In this document: positions 24,731-33,489 of the stretch, in pieces
Layout: each line of letters opens with the position of its first letter
How positions within the stretch are numbered: the first letter of the stretch is position 1
Assembly (NCBI RefSeq): GCF_000158095.2
Contig: NZ_CM011002.1
Coordinates: 372,001 to 436,000 of the forward strand
DNA length: 64,000 bases
Origin: Roseibium alexandrii DFL-11
Lineage (GTDB): Bacteria > Pseudomonadota > Alphaproteobacteria > Rhizobiales > Stappiaceae
Direction: 5' to 3'
Program-made: the position numbers and the translations under genes
The notes under the pieces: generated by a model
Told to the model about the DNA's origin: nothing
Seen by the model: only the letters and a program-made list of their open reading frames with translations
Database searches by the model: none

Positions 24731-25669
24731 TCAAAGGGCCGGCATGGACTGGGGACGCGGTTCGTCCTTGCGAATGTCGTCGATCATCTGCCGGACCTTC
24801 GAGCCGCGGACCCGTTCGATGTCGTCCTGATACTTCAGAAGAACGCCGAGCGTGTCGGAGGCCATGTCCGGATCAAGGGCGATTTCATTCAGCTCCGAAA
24901 GGGCGGTGGCCCAGTCAAGGGTTTCTGCCACACCGGGCTGCTTGAAGAGGTCTTCTTCCGTGCGCAGCTTTTGGACAAAGGCAACAACTTCACCGGCCAG
25001 GCGTTCGGAGGCGCCGGGCACCTTGCGGCGGACGATTTCCAGTTCGCGCTCCGCGTCTGGATAATCCACCCAATGATACAGACAGCGGCGCTTAAGCGCG
25101 TCGTGGATTTCCCGGGTCCGGTTGGTCGTGATGATGACGATCGGCGGTTCCTCGGCCTTGACGGTGCCAAGCTCCGGAATGGACACCTGATTGTCGGCGA
25201 GCACTTCCAAAAGGAATGCTTCAAAGGCTTCGTCCGCCCTGTCCAGTTCGTCGATGAGAAACACTGGAGCGCCGTTCAGAGACGGCTCAAGGGCCTGAAG
25301 GACCGGGCGCTTGATTAGGAATTTTTCATCGAAGATGGACTTTGAAAGCTCGGAGTGCTCGGTATCGCCGGAGGCTTCCGCGACCCGGATCTCAACCATC
25401 TGTGCCGGGTAGTTCCACTCGTACACCGCGGACGCAATGTCGAGCCCTTCGTAACATTGCAGGCGAATAAGGTCGCGGCCAAGTGTTGATGACAACACTT
25501 TTGCGATCTCGGTCTTCCCGACACCTGCTTCGCCTTCTAGAAACAAGGGACGTTTCATTTTCAGCGCAAGGTGCAGAACCGTGGCAAGGGACCGGTCGGC
25601 AACATAGCCGGCCTCGTCCATCAACTGGAGCGTTTCGTCGATCGTCGCTGGAATGGCAGATTGCGGCAT
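24731..25669 (-). CDS. MoxR family AAA+ ATPase (CoxD-like)
   Basis: A 312-residue AAA+ chaperone with Walker A GEAGVGKTEIAK near residue 45, Walker B FLIDELDRADEAFEAFLLE near 120, and sensor 1 IVIITTNRTREIHDALKRRC. MoxR/VWA pairs insert metals or cofactors or assemble complexes. It is tightly coupled to the VWA gene, with 17 bases between them. The start ATG 25669 is the first and only good choice. Confidence 0.94.
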   Translation of the reverse strand: MPQSAIPATIDETLQLMDEAGYVADRSLATVLHLALKMKRPLFLEGEAGVGKTEIAKVLSSTLGRDLIRLQCYEGLDIASAVYEWNYPAQMVEIRVAEASGDTEHSELSKSIFDEKFLIKRPVLQALEPSLNGAPVFLIDELDRADEAFEAFLLEVLADNQVSIPELGTVKAEEPPIVIITTNRTREIHDALKRRCLYHWVDYPDAERELEIVRRKVPGASERLAGEVVAFVQKLRTEEDLFKQPGVAETLDWATALSELNEIALDPDMASDTLGVLLKYQDDIERVRGSKVRQMIDDIRKDEPRPQSMPAL

Positions 25670-25727
25670 GAACGGCTCCCAGGAGTGATTGATTTTGGAC
25701 TATATATAAACGAACAGGTGGCGGAGC

Positions 25728-26738
25728 CTAGGTCTGTTTGCTGGTACTTTGGAACAGGCGCCTGTGGCGGGTCGGCGAAGTGCCAAGCATTTCCCGGAAG
25801 TGGTGGCGCATTGTAGCAGCCGTCCCAAACCCGGTCTGATCTGCAATCTTGTCGATTGAGAGACCGCTTTCTTCGAGCAAGTCCTTGGCCTTTTGAAGCC
25901 GTACACGCGTAACCCAGCGGGCAGGGGTCGTTCCCGTTGCACTTTCAAACCGGCGCAGAAATGTCCGTTCGCTCATGCCTGACCGTGCGGCGAGGCTCTT
26001 GATCGTATGATTTCCTGAAAGATTTGCGCGCAGGTAGTCGAACAACGGGCCGAAGCGGTTTGCTTCATTTGGTACCTGAACACTGGTGTCGACGAACTGT
26101 GCCTGTCCGCCTTCCCGGTGGGGCGGAACGACAAGCCGCCGCGCCACGCTGTTTGCAGCTGATGGGCCAAAGTCGCGGCGGATGAGATGAAGGCAGAGGT
26201 CAATTCCTGCAGCACTTCCGGCCGATGTCAGGATCTGGCCGTTGTCGGTATAAAGGACATTGGGGACGGTCACGAGATCCGGGTACCGCGCCGACAAGGC
26301 CTCGCTATACCGCCAATGTGTCGTCACTTGCTTGCCTTCTAGAAGGCCAGTTGCAGCAAGCACAAAGACGCCCGAACAAATCGACAGCAAACGCGCGCCG
26401 TTGGCATGCGCCTGGCAAAGAGCATCTCGCAATCGCCCGGGGATCGGATCATTGATGCCGGACCAGCCGGGAATGAGAATTGTTCCTGCCTCTTTCAAGA
26501 GGTCCAGACCGCCATCCACTTCCACCCGGACACCATTAGAGGCCCTCAGTGGTTGTCCCGGATCAAGGCTGGCCACCTCAAAACTGTACCAATCCTCTCC
26601 CATCTCCGGTCGTTTTAGGCCAAAGAGCTCGCAGCAAATGCCGAATTCGAATAGGCATAAGCCGTCATACGCAAGGGCGACCACGCGCTTGTTGGGTGCG
26701 TTGGCCGGAGATTGAAAGGCAAGATCCGTATTTGGCAT
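25728..26738 (-). CDS. GlxA family AraC-type transcriptional regulator (DJ-1/PfpI domain)
   Basis: A 336-residue regulator with an N-terminal DJ-1/PfpI amidase-like domain (about 15-180; CSGVFVLAATGLLEGKQVTT) and a C-terminal AraC helix-turn-helix pair (about 230-325; IKSLAARSGMSERTFLRRF and IADQTGFGTAATMRHHFREM). The pair of divergent genes, regulator and rhodanese, resembles the ftrA-rhodanese arrangement. ATG 26738 is preferred to the longer frame because homology starts with PNTDLAFQSP. It probably controls the rhodanese gene and its own. Confidence 0.93.
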   Translation of the reverse strand: MPNTDLAFQSPANAPNKRVVALAYDGLCLFEFGICCELFGLKRPEMGEDWYSFEVASLDPGQPLRASNGVRVEVDGGLDLLKEAGTILIPGWSGINDPIPGRLRDALCQAHANGARLLSICSGVFVLAATGLLEGKQVTTHWRYSEALSARYPDLVTVPNVLYTDNGQILTSAGSAAGIDLCLHLIRRDFGPSAANSVARRLVVPPHREGGQAQFVDTSVQVPNEANRFGPLFDYLRANLSGNHTIKSLAARSGMSERTFLRRFESATGTTPARWVTRVRLQKAKDLLEESGLSIDKIADQTGFGTAATMRHHFREMLGTSPTRHRRLFQSTSKQT

Positions 26739-26828
26739 GATTTTTACGTTAATTGTCTTTCTTGCCAAACGCCAGTCGAAAACCCTTTGGCTATGGTCCG
26801 GTCAAACAACACAGACAGGAGCCCAGTC

Positions 26829-27245
26829 ATGAGTTTTGTGACCGATATCCCGCCAGCATCTTCCCCGGACGCTGCCCGTCACTTTTCGGCACGCCTTAGC
26901 TTTGAAACGGACTGCGCGGATGTCGCAGACGCCCTTGCCTCTGGCCGCGTGGACTTTGTGCTTCTTCACGTCGTCGGATCGGCCGAGACCTTTGCAAGGA
27001 AGCATATTCCAGGGGCGTTGCATTTGCCGCATCGGAACATCACGGCAGAGCGCATGACGGATTGGCCAGAGGACACGGTTTTTGTGACGTATTGCGCTGG
27101 GCCACATTGCAACGGAGCAGATCGGGCTGCTGTGAAGCTCGCAGAACTCGGCCGTCCCGTAAAGATCATGATTGGCGGTCTGACCGGTTGGGAAGATGAG
27201 GGCTTTGCTTTTGCTGGTTCTGAAGTGACCGCTGCAGCAGAGTAA
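26829..27245 (+). CDS. Rhodanese-like domain protein
   Basis: A 138-residue sulfurtransferase-type protein. The rhodanese core includes KHIPGALHLPHRNI, VFVTYCAGPHCNGADRAA with active-site Cys in YCAGPHC, and PVKIMIGGLTGWEDEGF near the end. ATG 26829 has CAGGAGC upstream. It is divergent from the GlxA regulator gene, which probably controls it. The substrate is unknown. Confidence 0.92.
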   Translation: MSFVTDIPPASSPDAARHFSARLSFETDCADVADALASGRVDFVLLHVVGSAETFARKHIPGALHLPHRNITAERMTDWPEDTVFVTYCAGPHCNGADRAAVKLAELGRPVKIMIGGLTGWEDEGFAFAGSEVTAAAE

Positions 27246-27312
27246 AGCTGCGTATGGCGCAAGCCTGACCTGCCGCGTATAAGATTCGCAAGTGAGGGAA
27301 GGGAGACTCGTT

Positions 27313-27660
27313 TTGCGAACCAATGCGCTTTTTTGGACAGGCTTGATTGCTTGTATCTTGAGCGGACCGGCTCTTGCAGCCAGTGGCATATATCCGACGG
27401 ATCCGGCCAGTCTTGCGAGCGGCCGCGAAATAGCGGAGATCCATTGTGCCGCCTGCCATGCTGTGGCAGCTGACGATGAAAGCGCCCTGGAAGGCGCGCC
27501 GCCGTTCAGGGAGCTCTCCAGCCTTTATCCACTGGATAGTCTTGAAGAAAGCCTCGCTGAAGGCATCGTCACTGCGCACGAAAACATGCCAGAAATTGCC
27601 TTCGAGCCGGGTGACATTGATGCCTTTTTGGGCTATCTGACGTCCATCCAAGCAAAATGA
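27313..27660 (+). CDS. Small monohaem c-type cytochrome
   Basis: A 115-residue exported cytochrome c. A signal peptide (residues 1-23, ending GPALAA) leads into a single CXXCH haem site (IHCAACHAV) and a likely axial Met in HENMPEIAFEPGD. The TTG at 27313 fits a start because AAGGGAG lies seven bases upstream and the signal peptide begins there; GTG 27292 is the alternative. Electron partners are not evident from the neighbours. Confidence 0.85.
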   Translation: MRTNALFWTGLIACILSGPALAASGIYPTDPASLASGREIAEIHCAACHAVAADDESALEGAPPFRELSSLYPLDSLEESLAEGIVTAHENMPEIAFEPGDIDAFLGYLTSIQAK

Positions 27661-27808
27661 CAATTTTTAAGCGGGAAATCTTGTGAATTGTTAGCACTCA
27701 TTTGAGTTTGCTGCCAAAGCTCAAGAATTCGCCTAATTGTCACCCCTTCATAGAATTGGTTAACCTGTTAGCTGCGACACTTTTCTTAAGGAGAAAGGAA
27801 TACGTGGC

Positions 27809-28081
27809 ATGACAGTTGATTCAGACTTTGAAAAACGGTTGCTCGGATACGGTTTGCTGACCGCGGAAATACTCTACCGGATGCCGGATCACCCAAGGTT
27901 GTTGCAGTCCTTCTTGTGGCAGACAGAGGATTTGGCACCGAAATTCCCTGAGCTGACCCGTTTTTTAACGTTCTGGGAACGGGAGATCGAGGGCCGGATC
28001 CATGCGGTCCGCGTTGCGCATCAGAACCTGATCGAGCCAGCGGAATTTCGGTACGCCGACGGTGAATTCGTGATGCACTAG
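27809..28081 (+). CDS. usg: Usg family protein
   Basis: A 90-residue soluble protein of the Usg family, long noted near tryptophan genes in alphaproteobacteria; its function is unknown. The whole family pattern is present: GYGLLTAEILYRMPDHPRLL, WQTEDLAPKFPELTRFLTFW and RIHAVRVAHQNLIEPAEF. ATG 27809 is preceded by AAGGAG about 15 bases upstream. It ends 11 bases before the convergent trmN6 gene. Confidence 0.92.
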   Translation: MTVDSDFEKRLLGYGLLTAEILYRMPDHPRLLQSFLWQTEDLAPKFPELTRFLTFWEREIEGRIHAVRVAHQNLIEPAEFRYADGEFVMH

Positions 28082-28092
28082 AGCGTCAGCCG

Positions 28093-28920
28093 TCAGCGGC
28101 GGAGCGGAATGCCGAGCCCGCGACCATCCCGCAAGATGGTTTTTGCCTCCGGTGTGAATTCGTTGCCGGGACCGTCGTGAAGAACGAAGCCTGGCAGCAG
28201 TGTGAGCGGCGCTTTGCTCGCCCGCACTGCCCGGACCAGAACACGTGTTGCCGCTGCATCAGGACGTGGCCGCAGGGGGATCACGTCAATCGCACCGAAC
28301 CGGCCAGAGAGGACGTTCAGAATTTCACTTAAGCCGTCTGCGCGAAAGATGATGGTCAGTGTGCCGCCAACTTTCACAATGTCAGTTGCAGTTTTTACCC
28401 AGGGTTCCAGGCCCCGCTCATCGAGCATATGTGCTCCGGCACGGGCCGTCTTGGGCGAGGCGCGGAACCGGTTCGCCTCATAATAAGGCGGGTTCATGAT
28501 GACGTGATCAGCCATGCTGGACTTAAGTCCCGCTGCATGGCGCATACGTCCCTTGGCCGTGATATCAGCTTCCAGGAGGTGGATACGGTCGGCAAATGCG
28601 CTATTGGCAGGATCGGTGAGACCTTCCCGCGCAAGATCAAGGACCGTCTGATCGAGCTCTACCGCGGTGACCGAAATCTCCGGCAAGCGGGCAGCTGCGC
28701 AAAAACCCGCTGTCCCGACACCTGCGCCGAGATCCACAATGTGACCGCTCAGGCCATCGGGCAAAGCCGCGGCGAGGTAAACCGCATCAAGTCCCGCGCG
28801 GTGGCGGCCATGTTTGGGCTGGTGCACATAGACTTTGCCGCCCAAAAAGGCATCCCTGGTAATCTCCACATCCTTGTCCGAGCTGGAGGGGTGGTTTTGG
28901 CCCGTCATATCCGCCGTCAT
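28093..28920 (-). CDS. trmN6: tRNA1(Val) adenine(37)-N6-methyltransferase (TrmN6/YfiC)
   Basis: A 275-residue SAM-dependent methyltransferase that modifies A37 of a tRNA-Val in E. coli. Rossmann motif: IVDLGAGVGTAGFCAAARL near residue 62. Catalytic motif: NPPYYEANRF near 142. C-terminal part: VGGTLTIIFRADGLSEIL. It overlaps the DUF2007 gene by four bases and is co-transcribed with it. Substrate specificity is inferred from the YfiC family. Confidence 0.9.
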   Translation of the reverse strand: MTADMTGQNHPSSSDKDVEITRDAFLGGKVYVHQPKHGRHRAGLDAVYLAAALPDGLSGHIVDLGAGVGTAGFCAAARLPEISVTAVELDQTVLDLAREGLTDPANSAFADRIHLLEADITAKGRMRHAAGLKSSMADHVIMNPPYYEANRFRASPKTARAGAHMLDERGLEPWVKTATDIVKVGGTLTIIFRADGLSEILNVLSGRFGAIDVIPLRPRPDAAATRVLVRAVRASKAPLTLLPGFVLHDGPGNEFTPEAKTILRDGRGLGIPLRR

Positions 28921-29147
28921 TCGCCTTCAAGACGCAACTCGTGTTCCAATCCCGCTTCGCGTACGAGCATGCGTGCTTTTTCGATCTGATCACTGTCGAC
29001 CAGAATCCTACGTGGAATCATGGCGAGTGAGCCCTCCAGAATGCTCATATTGCCGTCTGCGACAAAATGCTTGATATCAGCCTCTCCAAGCAGCGATTCC
29101 AGAAACGAGATCAGGACAGGTTCGTTTGTTCTTACAAGTTCTTCCAT
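28917..29147 (-). CDS. DUF2007 domain-containing protein
   Basis: A 76-residue soluble protein of the DUF2007 family of putative signal-transducing proteins. Family pattern: ELVRTNEPVLISFLESLLG, FVADGNMSILEGSLAMIPRR and ILVDSDQIEKARML. The ATG at 29147 follows GGTCAGATTTAT; the longer frame is less likely. It is coupled by four bases to trmN6. DUF2007 proteins commonly accompany TrmN6 in Rhizobiales. Confidence 0.9.
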   Translation of the reverse strand: MEELVRTNEPVLISFLESLLGEADIKHFVADGNMSILEGSLAMIPRRILVDSDQIEKARMLVREAGLEHELRLEGE

Positions 29148-29324
29148 TATAAATCTGACCCTTGCCGGTTTTGTCCCGCGCTGCTGCCGGACGCTCTCCA
29201 TGGAACTGCTTTACAGCAAAATATGCTGATTGTGGCATTTCAACAGTTTGTCAACGGATAGGCGGCTTGCCCCGGAGACATTCGCGCCATATTGTCCGCA
29301 CAAATCGTAACAGGAGTGCCGTCA

Positions 29325-30341
29325 GTGGCCGTGGTCGCAACCTTGTCTGACAATGAAACGCCTCGCGCAAGCATCCAGCCTCTCGTGGACCTGGTGGCGC
29401 CCGGCATGGCGGACGTGAATGAACTGATCCTTTCCAAGGCCGGGTCCAATGTGGATCTGATCCCGGAAATAGCAAAGCATCTGATTTCTTCTGGCGGCAA
29501 GCGTTTGCGTCCGATGCTGACGCTCGCCTTTGCCGACATGTTCGGATACCAAGGCAGTGGTCATGTGATCCTCGCGGCCAGCGTGGAGTTCATGCACACA
29601 GCAACGCTGCTTCATGACGATGTCGTCGACGAGAGCGACATGCGCCGGGGCAAACTTGCGGCCCGCAAGCTTTGGGGCAATCAGGCGAGTGTTCTGGTGG
29701 GGGATTATCTCCTGGGCCAGGCGTTCAAGATGATGGTCGACACCGGCTCTCTGGAAGCACTGCGCATTCTGTCTGAGGCATCGGCCATTATCGCTGAAGG
29801 GGAAGTGCTTCAGCTCGGTGCGTCGAAAAACATCGAGACGACAGAAGCCGAGTATTTGAGGGTCATTGAGGCGAAGACCGCAGCACTGTTTGCTGCTGCA
29901 GCCGAAGTCGGTCCGGAAATCGCCGGCCAAAATGACGTGATGCGCAAAGCTGCACGAACTTACGGCCTAGAGCTTGGCTACGCATTCCAGATGGTGGACG
30001 ATGCACTCGATTATGGTGGCTCATCCGCGGATCTCGGCAAGGATGTTGGAGACGATTTCCGGGAGGGCAAGATCACTCTGCCGGTGGTACTTGCAGTCGC
30101 GCGCGGCACCGATCAGGATCGGGCCTTCTGGAAGCGCTGTATGGAAGGCGACAATGTCACGGATGATGATCTCGCCGAGGCCATCGAGCTCCTGAAAAAA
30201 TTCGACGCTATTGCGGAAACCGTTCAGCGGGCCCGGACCTATGGCGACAATGCCCTCAAAGCGTTGGATCAATTGCCTGCGTGTGCTCACACGGACGCTC
30301 TCGCAGATGCCGTGGCGTTCTGCATCGCGCGTGTAAGCTAA
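29325..30341 (+). CDS. ispB: Polyprenyl (octaprenyl/decaprenyl) diphosphate synthase
   Basis: A 338-residue trans-prenyltransferase that makes the long side chain of ubiquinone. First Asp-rich motif: LLHDDVVDESDMRRG. Second motif: FQMVDDALDYGG. Flanking motifs GGKRLRPMLTLA and VGDYLLGQAFKMM are intact. GTG 29325 is chosen because AGGAG lies eight bases upstream. The family is clear; the chain length (C40 or C50) cannot be read. In Rhizobiales the product is usually decaprenyl. Confidence 0.94.
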   Translation: MAVVATLSDNETPRASIQPLVDLVAPGMADVNELILSKAGSNVDLIPEIAKHLISSGGKRLRPMLTLAFADMFGYQGSGHVILAASVEFMHTATLLHDDVVDESDMRRGKLAARKLWGNQASVLVGDYLLGQAFKMMVDTGSLEALRILSEASAIIAEGEVLQLGASKNIETTEAEYLRVIEAKTAALFAAAAEVGPEIAGQNDVMRKAARTYGLELGYAFQMVDDALDYGGSSADLGKDVGDDFREGKITLPVVLAVARGTDQDRAFWKRCMEGDNVTDDDLAEAIELLKKFDAIAETVQRARTYGDNALKALDQLPACAHTDALADAVAFCIARVS

Positions 30342-30475
30342 AGCGTGTTGCGGTTCGTTGGCTTCATTGCTTGTCAGGCTTTGCGTATGCAGCGGAGCGT
30401 AAAGGCAGCGAAGTCTGACGCCCGGTTGACCGCAAAAGGCGGTAGTTGCTCTACAGGCTTGTTGCTGAACTAATC

Positions 30476-30500
30476 CGGCGTCCTTTTGGGGCGCCGTTTT
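30476..30500 (+). terminator. Intrinsic terminator of the polyprenyl synthase gene
   Basis: CGGCGTCC pairs with GGGGCGCCG around a TTTT loop and is followed by TTTTAATTTG. It lies between convergent genes. Confidence 0.8.
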
Positions 30501-30521
30501 AATTTGTGAGAGGCACTTCCC

Positions 30522-31403
30522 TTAGCTCAGCGGTCCAGAGGCGATCCACCAATCGGGATGCGCGGTGCGCAGATCGGTTTCAATCGCGCGCATTTCCGTT
30601 GGAGCACAGAGGCCAAAACAAGTCGCGCCGGAACCGGACATTCGTGAAAAGAGGATCCGGCTGTCCCCTTGCAGGAAATTCAATACCTCACCGATCGCGC
30701 CACATGCCGACATGGCAGGCGTTTGCAAGTCATTGCGGCTGTTCGTCAAATAGGCGATTAACGCGGCAATATCATCAAACGCATCCGGCATTTTTGCCAG
30801 CTGCGGATTGTTTTTTTTGTCCAGGGCTCCGAAGACGTCCGGCGTTTCGAGGGTGACCTTCGGATTGACAAGAACAATGCCGCAAGCAGGCAGGAGTGGG
30901 GCAGCAGCGAGGTCTTCGCCGATCCCCCGCATCACTTGCGGTTCGGGGGTGAGGCAAACCGGAACATCTGCGCCGAGCGATGCGGCGAGTTCATGAAGAT
31001 CAGCATCGCTCAAATAAACACCGGTCACGTCCTCCAAAAGGCGGAGCGTGGTCGCAGCATCGCTTGACCCGCCCCCAATTCCGGACGCTACAGGCAGCCG
31101 TTTGGTCAAAGTGATTTTGACGGACGGGACGTCGATCTTTGCCCTTTCGGCAAATCCCCGGACTGCGCGCAAGACTAGGTTGTTGTCTCCAGCTAGATCC
31201 AGTTCCCGGGCAAACGGGCCGTCTATGTCCAGCTCCAGCTTCTCGGACGGCTCAAGAGCAATCCGGTCACCGATCTGCGGAAAAGCAACGAGCGACTCCA
31301 ACAAATGATAGCCGTCATTGCGTTGACCGGTGATGTGAAGGGCAAGGTTCACTTTGGCCCGGGCGAGTTCTGCCCGGACAGCCGTTTGCTGGTGGTCTGG
31401 CAT
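30522..31403 (-). CDS. ispE: 4-diphosphocytidyl-2-C-methyl-D-erythritol kinase (IspE)
   Basis: A 293-residue GHMP kinase that phosphorylates CDP-methylerythritol in the MEP isoprenoid pathway. Substrate-binding N-terminus: KVNLALHITGQRNDGYHLL. GHMP ATP loop: PVASGIGGGSSDAATTLR near residue 105. C-terminal MSGSGATCFGL. The first ATG, 31403, has a 9-residue lead before the family start. It sits next to a TPR gene in the same direction, 11 bases apart, so it is likely co-transcribed, as in other Rhizobiales. Confidence 0.96.
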   Translation of the reverse strand: MPDHQQTAVRAELARAKVNLALHITGQRNDGYHLLESLVAFPQIGDRIALEPSEKLELDIDGPFARELDLAGDNNLVLRAVRGFAERAKIDVPSVKITLTKRLPVASGIGGGSSDAATTLRLLEDVTGVYLSDADLHELAASLGADVPVCLTPEPQVMRGIGEDLAAAPLLPACGIVLVNPKVTLETPDVFGALDKKNNPQLAKMPDAFDDIAALIAYLTNSRNDLQTPAMSACGAIGEVLNFLQGDSRILFSRMSGSGATCFGLCAPTEMRAIETDLRTAHPDWWIASGPLS

Positions 31404-31414
31404 GATTAGTCCGG

Positions 31415-33208
31415 TCAGCCGCCGTTGTTGTCATTGGCGGCGTTCGCAGCGTCCGTGTTCGCTGGGTCCGGCAAGCCGTTCTCGATCTTGTCGAGAATTT
31501 TGGGAAGTTCATCGTCTTCTGGGTCAAGATCCCGGGCATGGTTCCACTGAAACCGCGCCTCGTTACGCCGGCCAACCTTCCAGTAGGCGTCGCCCAAATG
31601 GTCGTTGATCACCGGATCAGCTGGCCGCAGTTCGATCGCGCGTTCCAGCTCCGTGACAGCTTCCTCATAGCGGCCAAGCCGGTAGTAGACCCAGCCCAGG
31701 CTGTCGACGATGTAACCATCAGTCGGACGCAGTTCGACGGCCGTCTTGATCATCTGAAGCGCTTCATCGAGTTTCAGGCCCTGATCCACGAGGGAATAGC
31801 CTAAGTAGTTCAGGACAAGAGGCTGCTCTTCTTCCAGCTCAAGCGCTTTGCGGAAATCGGCTTCAGCTTCGTCCCATTTGTCCAGGCGCTCCCGGCTGAT
31901 GCCTCGGAAATAAAGGATCAGCCAATGCGGCTGTTCTAGAGTCTCAATCGTGTCGATGGATGCAGAATAAACCTGTTCGGCTTCCTCGTAGAGTTCGTGA
32001 GACCGCAGGACATTGCCGAGTGCAATCCCGGCTTCCAAGTCACCCGGGTCGTTTTCGATGAGCGCCGCCAAATGAGCGCGGGCTTCGTCCACCTGATCGA
32101 GAGCATTGAAATTCAGCCCGACCTGAATCTCGGCTTCCCGCTTCAAGGCACTGTCGTCAGGCACCATCATCAAGGCTTCGATGGCACGGTCAGGCTGATC
32201 CATCCGCTCAAAGACGTTGCCGAGCGCAACCGCTGCATATTCTGCAGCTGGATCAAGATAAAGTGCCAGCTGAAGGTAGGAGGTAGACAATTCCTCTCCG
32301 CCATCACGGCCGATCACGGCGCCCAGTCCGTATAGGATCTCGGCCATGCCGACAGACGGGTCGCTAACAGTCGGCGGGATGACAGCGCCTGATACAATCA
32401 TCTCACGGGTCCGGTCCAATTGCGGATGGCCCCGGTATTGCCGGTCGAACTGATCAAGCGCCTTCAGCGCATCCTGCTGGCGGCCATTGGCTGCGAGGAG
32501 GCGGGCGTGGGCATCAACGACGCGGATTGCCCCTTGATCCATCTCATAGGCTTTTTCGATAGCCTCAAGTGCAGCTTCGTTCCGGCCGGCTGTAAACAGA
32601 AGATGCGCCTTGTGGGTTTCCTTGAAGACATCGAACCACTCCGGGCCGCGGAGGTTGTCGATGGTCTCGGCTGCTTCGTCGATCTGGCCAGCGCCGTAAT
32701 AGGCCCAAGCGCGCGCGATCCCGACGGAAAGCTGAGCCAGCGGACCATTCCGGCCCTCCTTCAGCAGTTCGATTGCGGCGCCATAGTTACCGTCGCGCAC
32801 ATCCTTTGCGCCCAAGACGAGCTGTGCCAGGAAGTTCCGCTGAACGCCTCGATCGAGATCGGCGGCATAGCGGATCGCATCATCCACATCACCATTTGCG
32901 AGCTTCAGAAGAAAAGTCCGCTCCAGCAACATCGGATTGGATGGGTCTGCGGCAAGGGTTTCTTCGTAAAAAGCAGCAGCTTGCGCAAAGTCTTTTTGAA
33001 AGCCTGCGAGACGCCCGGAAAGATAGCTGCCAGACAAAGTAAAGGGAAGTTCGGCGGGAGTTCCAAGCGTTCTTGGAATGCCGTCTTGTGCATTTGTGTC
33101 CGCAAGAACAGTCGCCGGAAGCAGAGCAGCAGCGCTCGCAAGAGCCAGAAGTTTCAATTTGAGCGGCTTTCGGATCGACTTCGAAATGGCGCCGGTCAAC
33201 TGTGTCAT
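31415..33208 (-). CDS. Exported tetratricopeptide-repeat protein
   Basis: A 597-residue protein with a signal peptide (about 1-35, ending ATVLAD) and many TPR units across residues 55-580, such as GRLAGFQKDFAQAAAFYEETL, LGNVLRSHELYEEAEQVY and LGWVYYRLGRYEEAVTELER. TPRs mediate protein-protein contacts; the cargo is unknown. ATG 33208 follows GAGGACCA and starts at the signal peptide; the longer frame is unlikely. The tail is Asn/Ala-rich. It lies directly upstream of ispE, a common pairing in Rhizobiales. Confidence 0.92.
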   Translation of the reverse strand: MTQLTGAISKSIRKPLKLKLLALASAAALLPATVLADTNAQDGIPRTLGTPAELPFTLSGSYLSGRLAGFQKDFAQAAAFYEETLAADPSNPMLLERTFLLKLANGDVDDAIRYAADLDRGVQRNFLAQLVLGAKDVRDGNYGAAIELLKEGRNGPLAQLSVGIARAWAYYGAGQIDEAAETIDNLRGPEWFDVFKETHKAHLLFTAGRNEAALEAIEKAYEMDQGAIRVVDAHARLLAANGRQQDALKALDQFDRQYRGHPQLDRTREMIVSGAVIPPTVSDPSVGMAEILYGLGAVIGRDGGEELSTSYLQLALYLDPAAEYAAVALGNVFERMDQPDRAIEALMMVPDDSALKREAEIQVGLNFNALDQVDEARAHLAALIENDPGDLEAGIALGNVLRSHELYEEAEQVYSASIDTIETLEQPHWLILYFRGISRERLDKWDEAEADFRKALELEEEQPLVLNYLGYSLVDQGLKLDEALQMIKTAVELRPTDGYIVDSLGWVYYRLGRYEEAVTELERAIELRPADPVINDHLGDAYWKVGRRNEARFQWNHARDLDPEDDELPKILDKIENGLPDPANTDAANAANDNNGG

Positions 33209-33489
33209 TGGTCCTCGCAGAATTGATTGCTCCCGTGACGGGGGACGCATCTGTATGAAAACCGACAATGGCGCTATTAAGGCTGAGCGGCAAGGTGAGG
33301 GGGATAACTTTCTGAGGGTTTAAATCCTTTCGCATTTGCCCTGCGTCGGAAAAACATAGACTAACGACTTAAAAGGGCGCGTTTCCGGTAAAAAGGGCTT
33401 GATGCTGTTTCAACGCCGTAGCAGGTATGTGCGGTGCAATATCAGGCGGGGGCGAAAGTACTCCCGGCACCATGCGGAGGAATTGGAAT

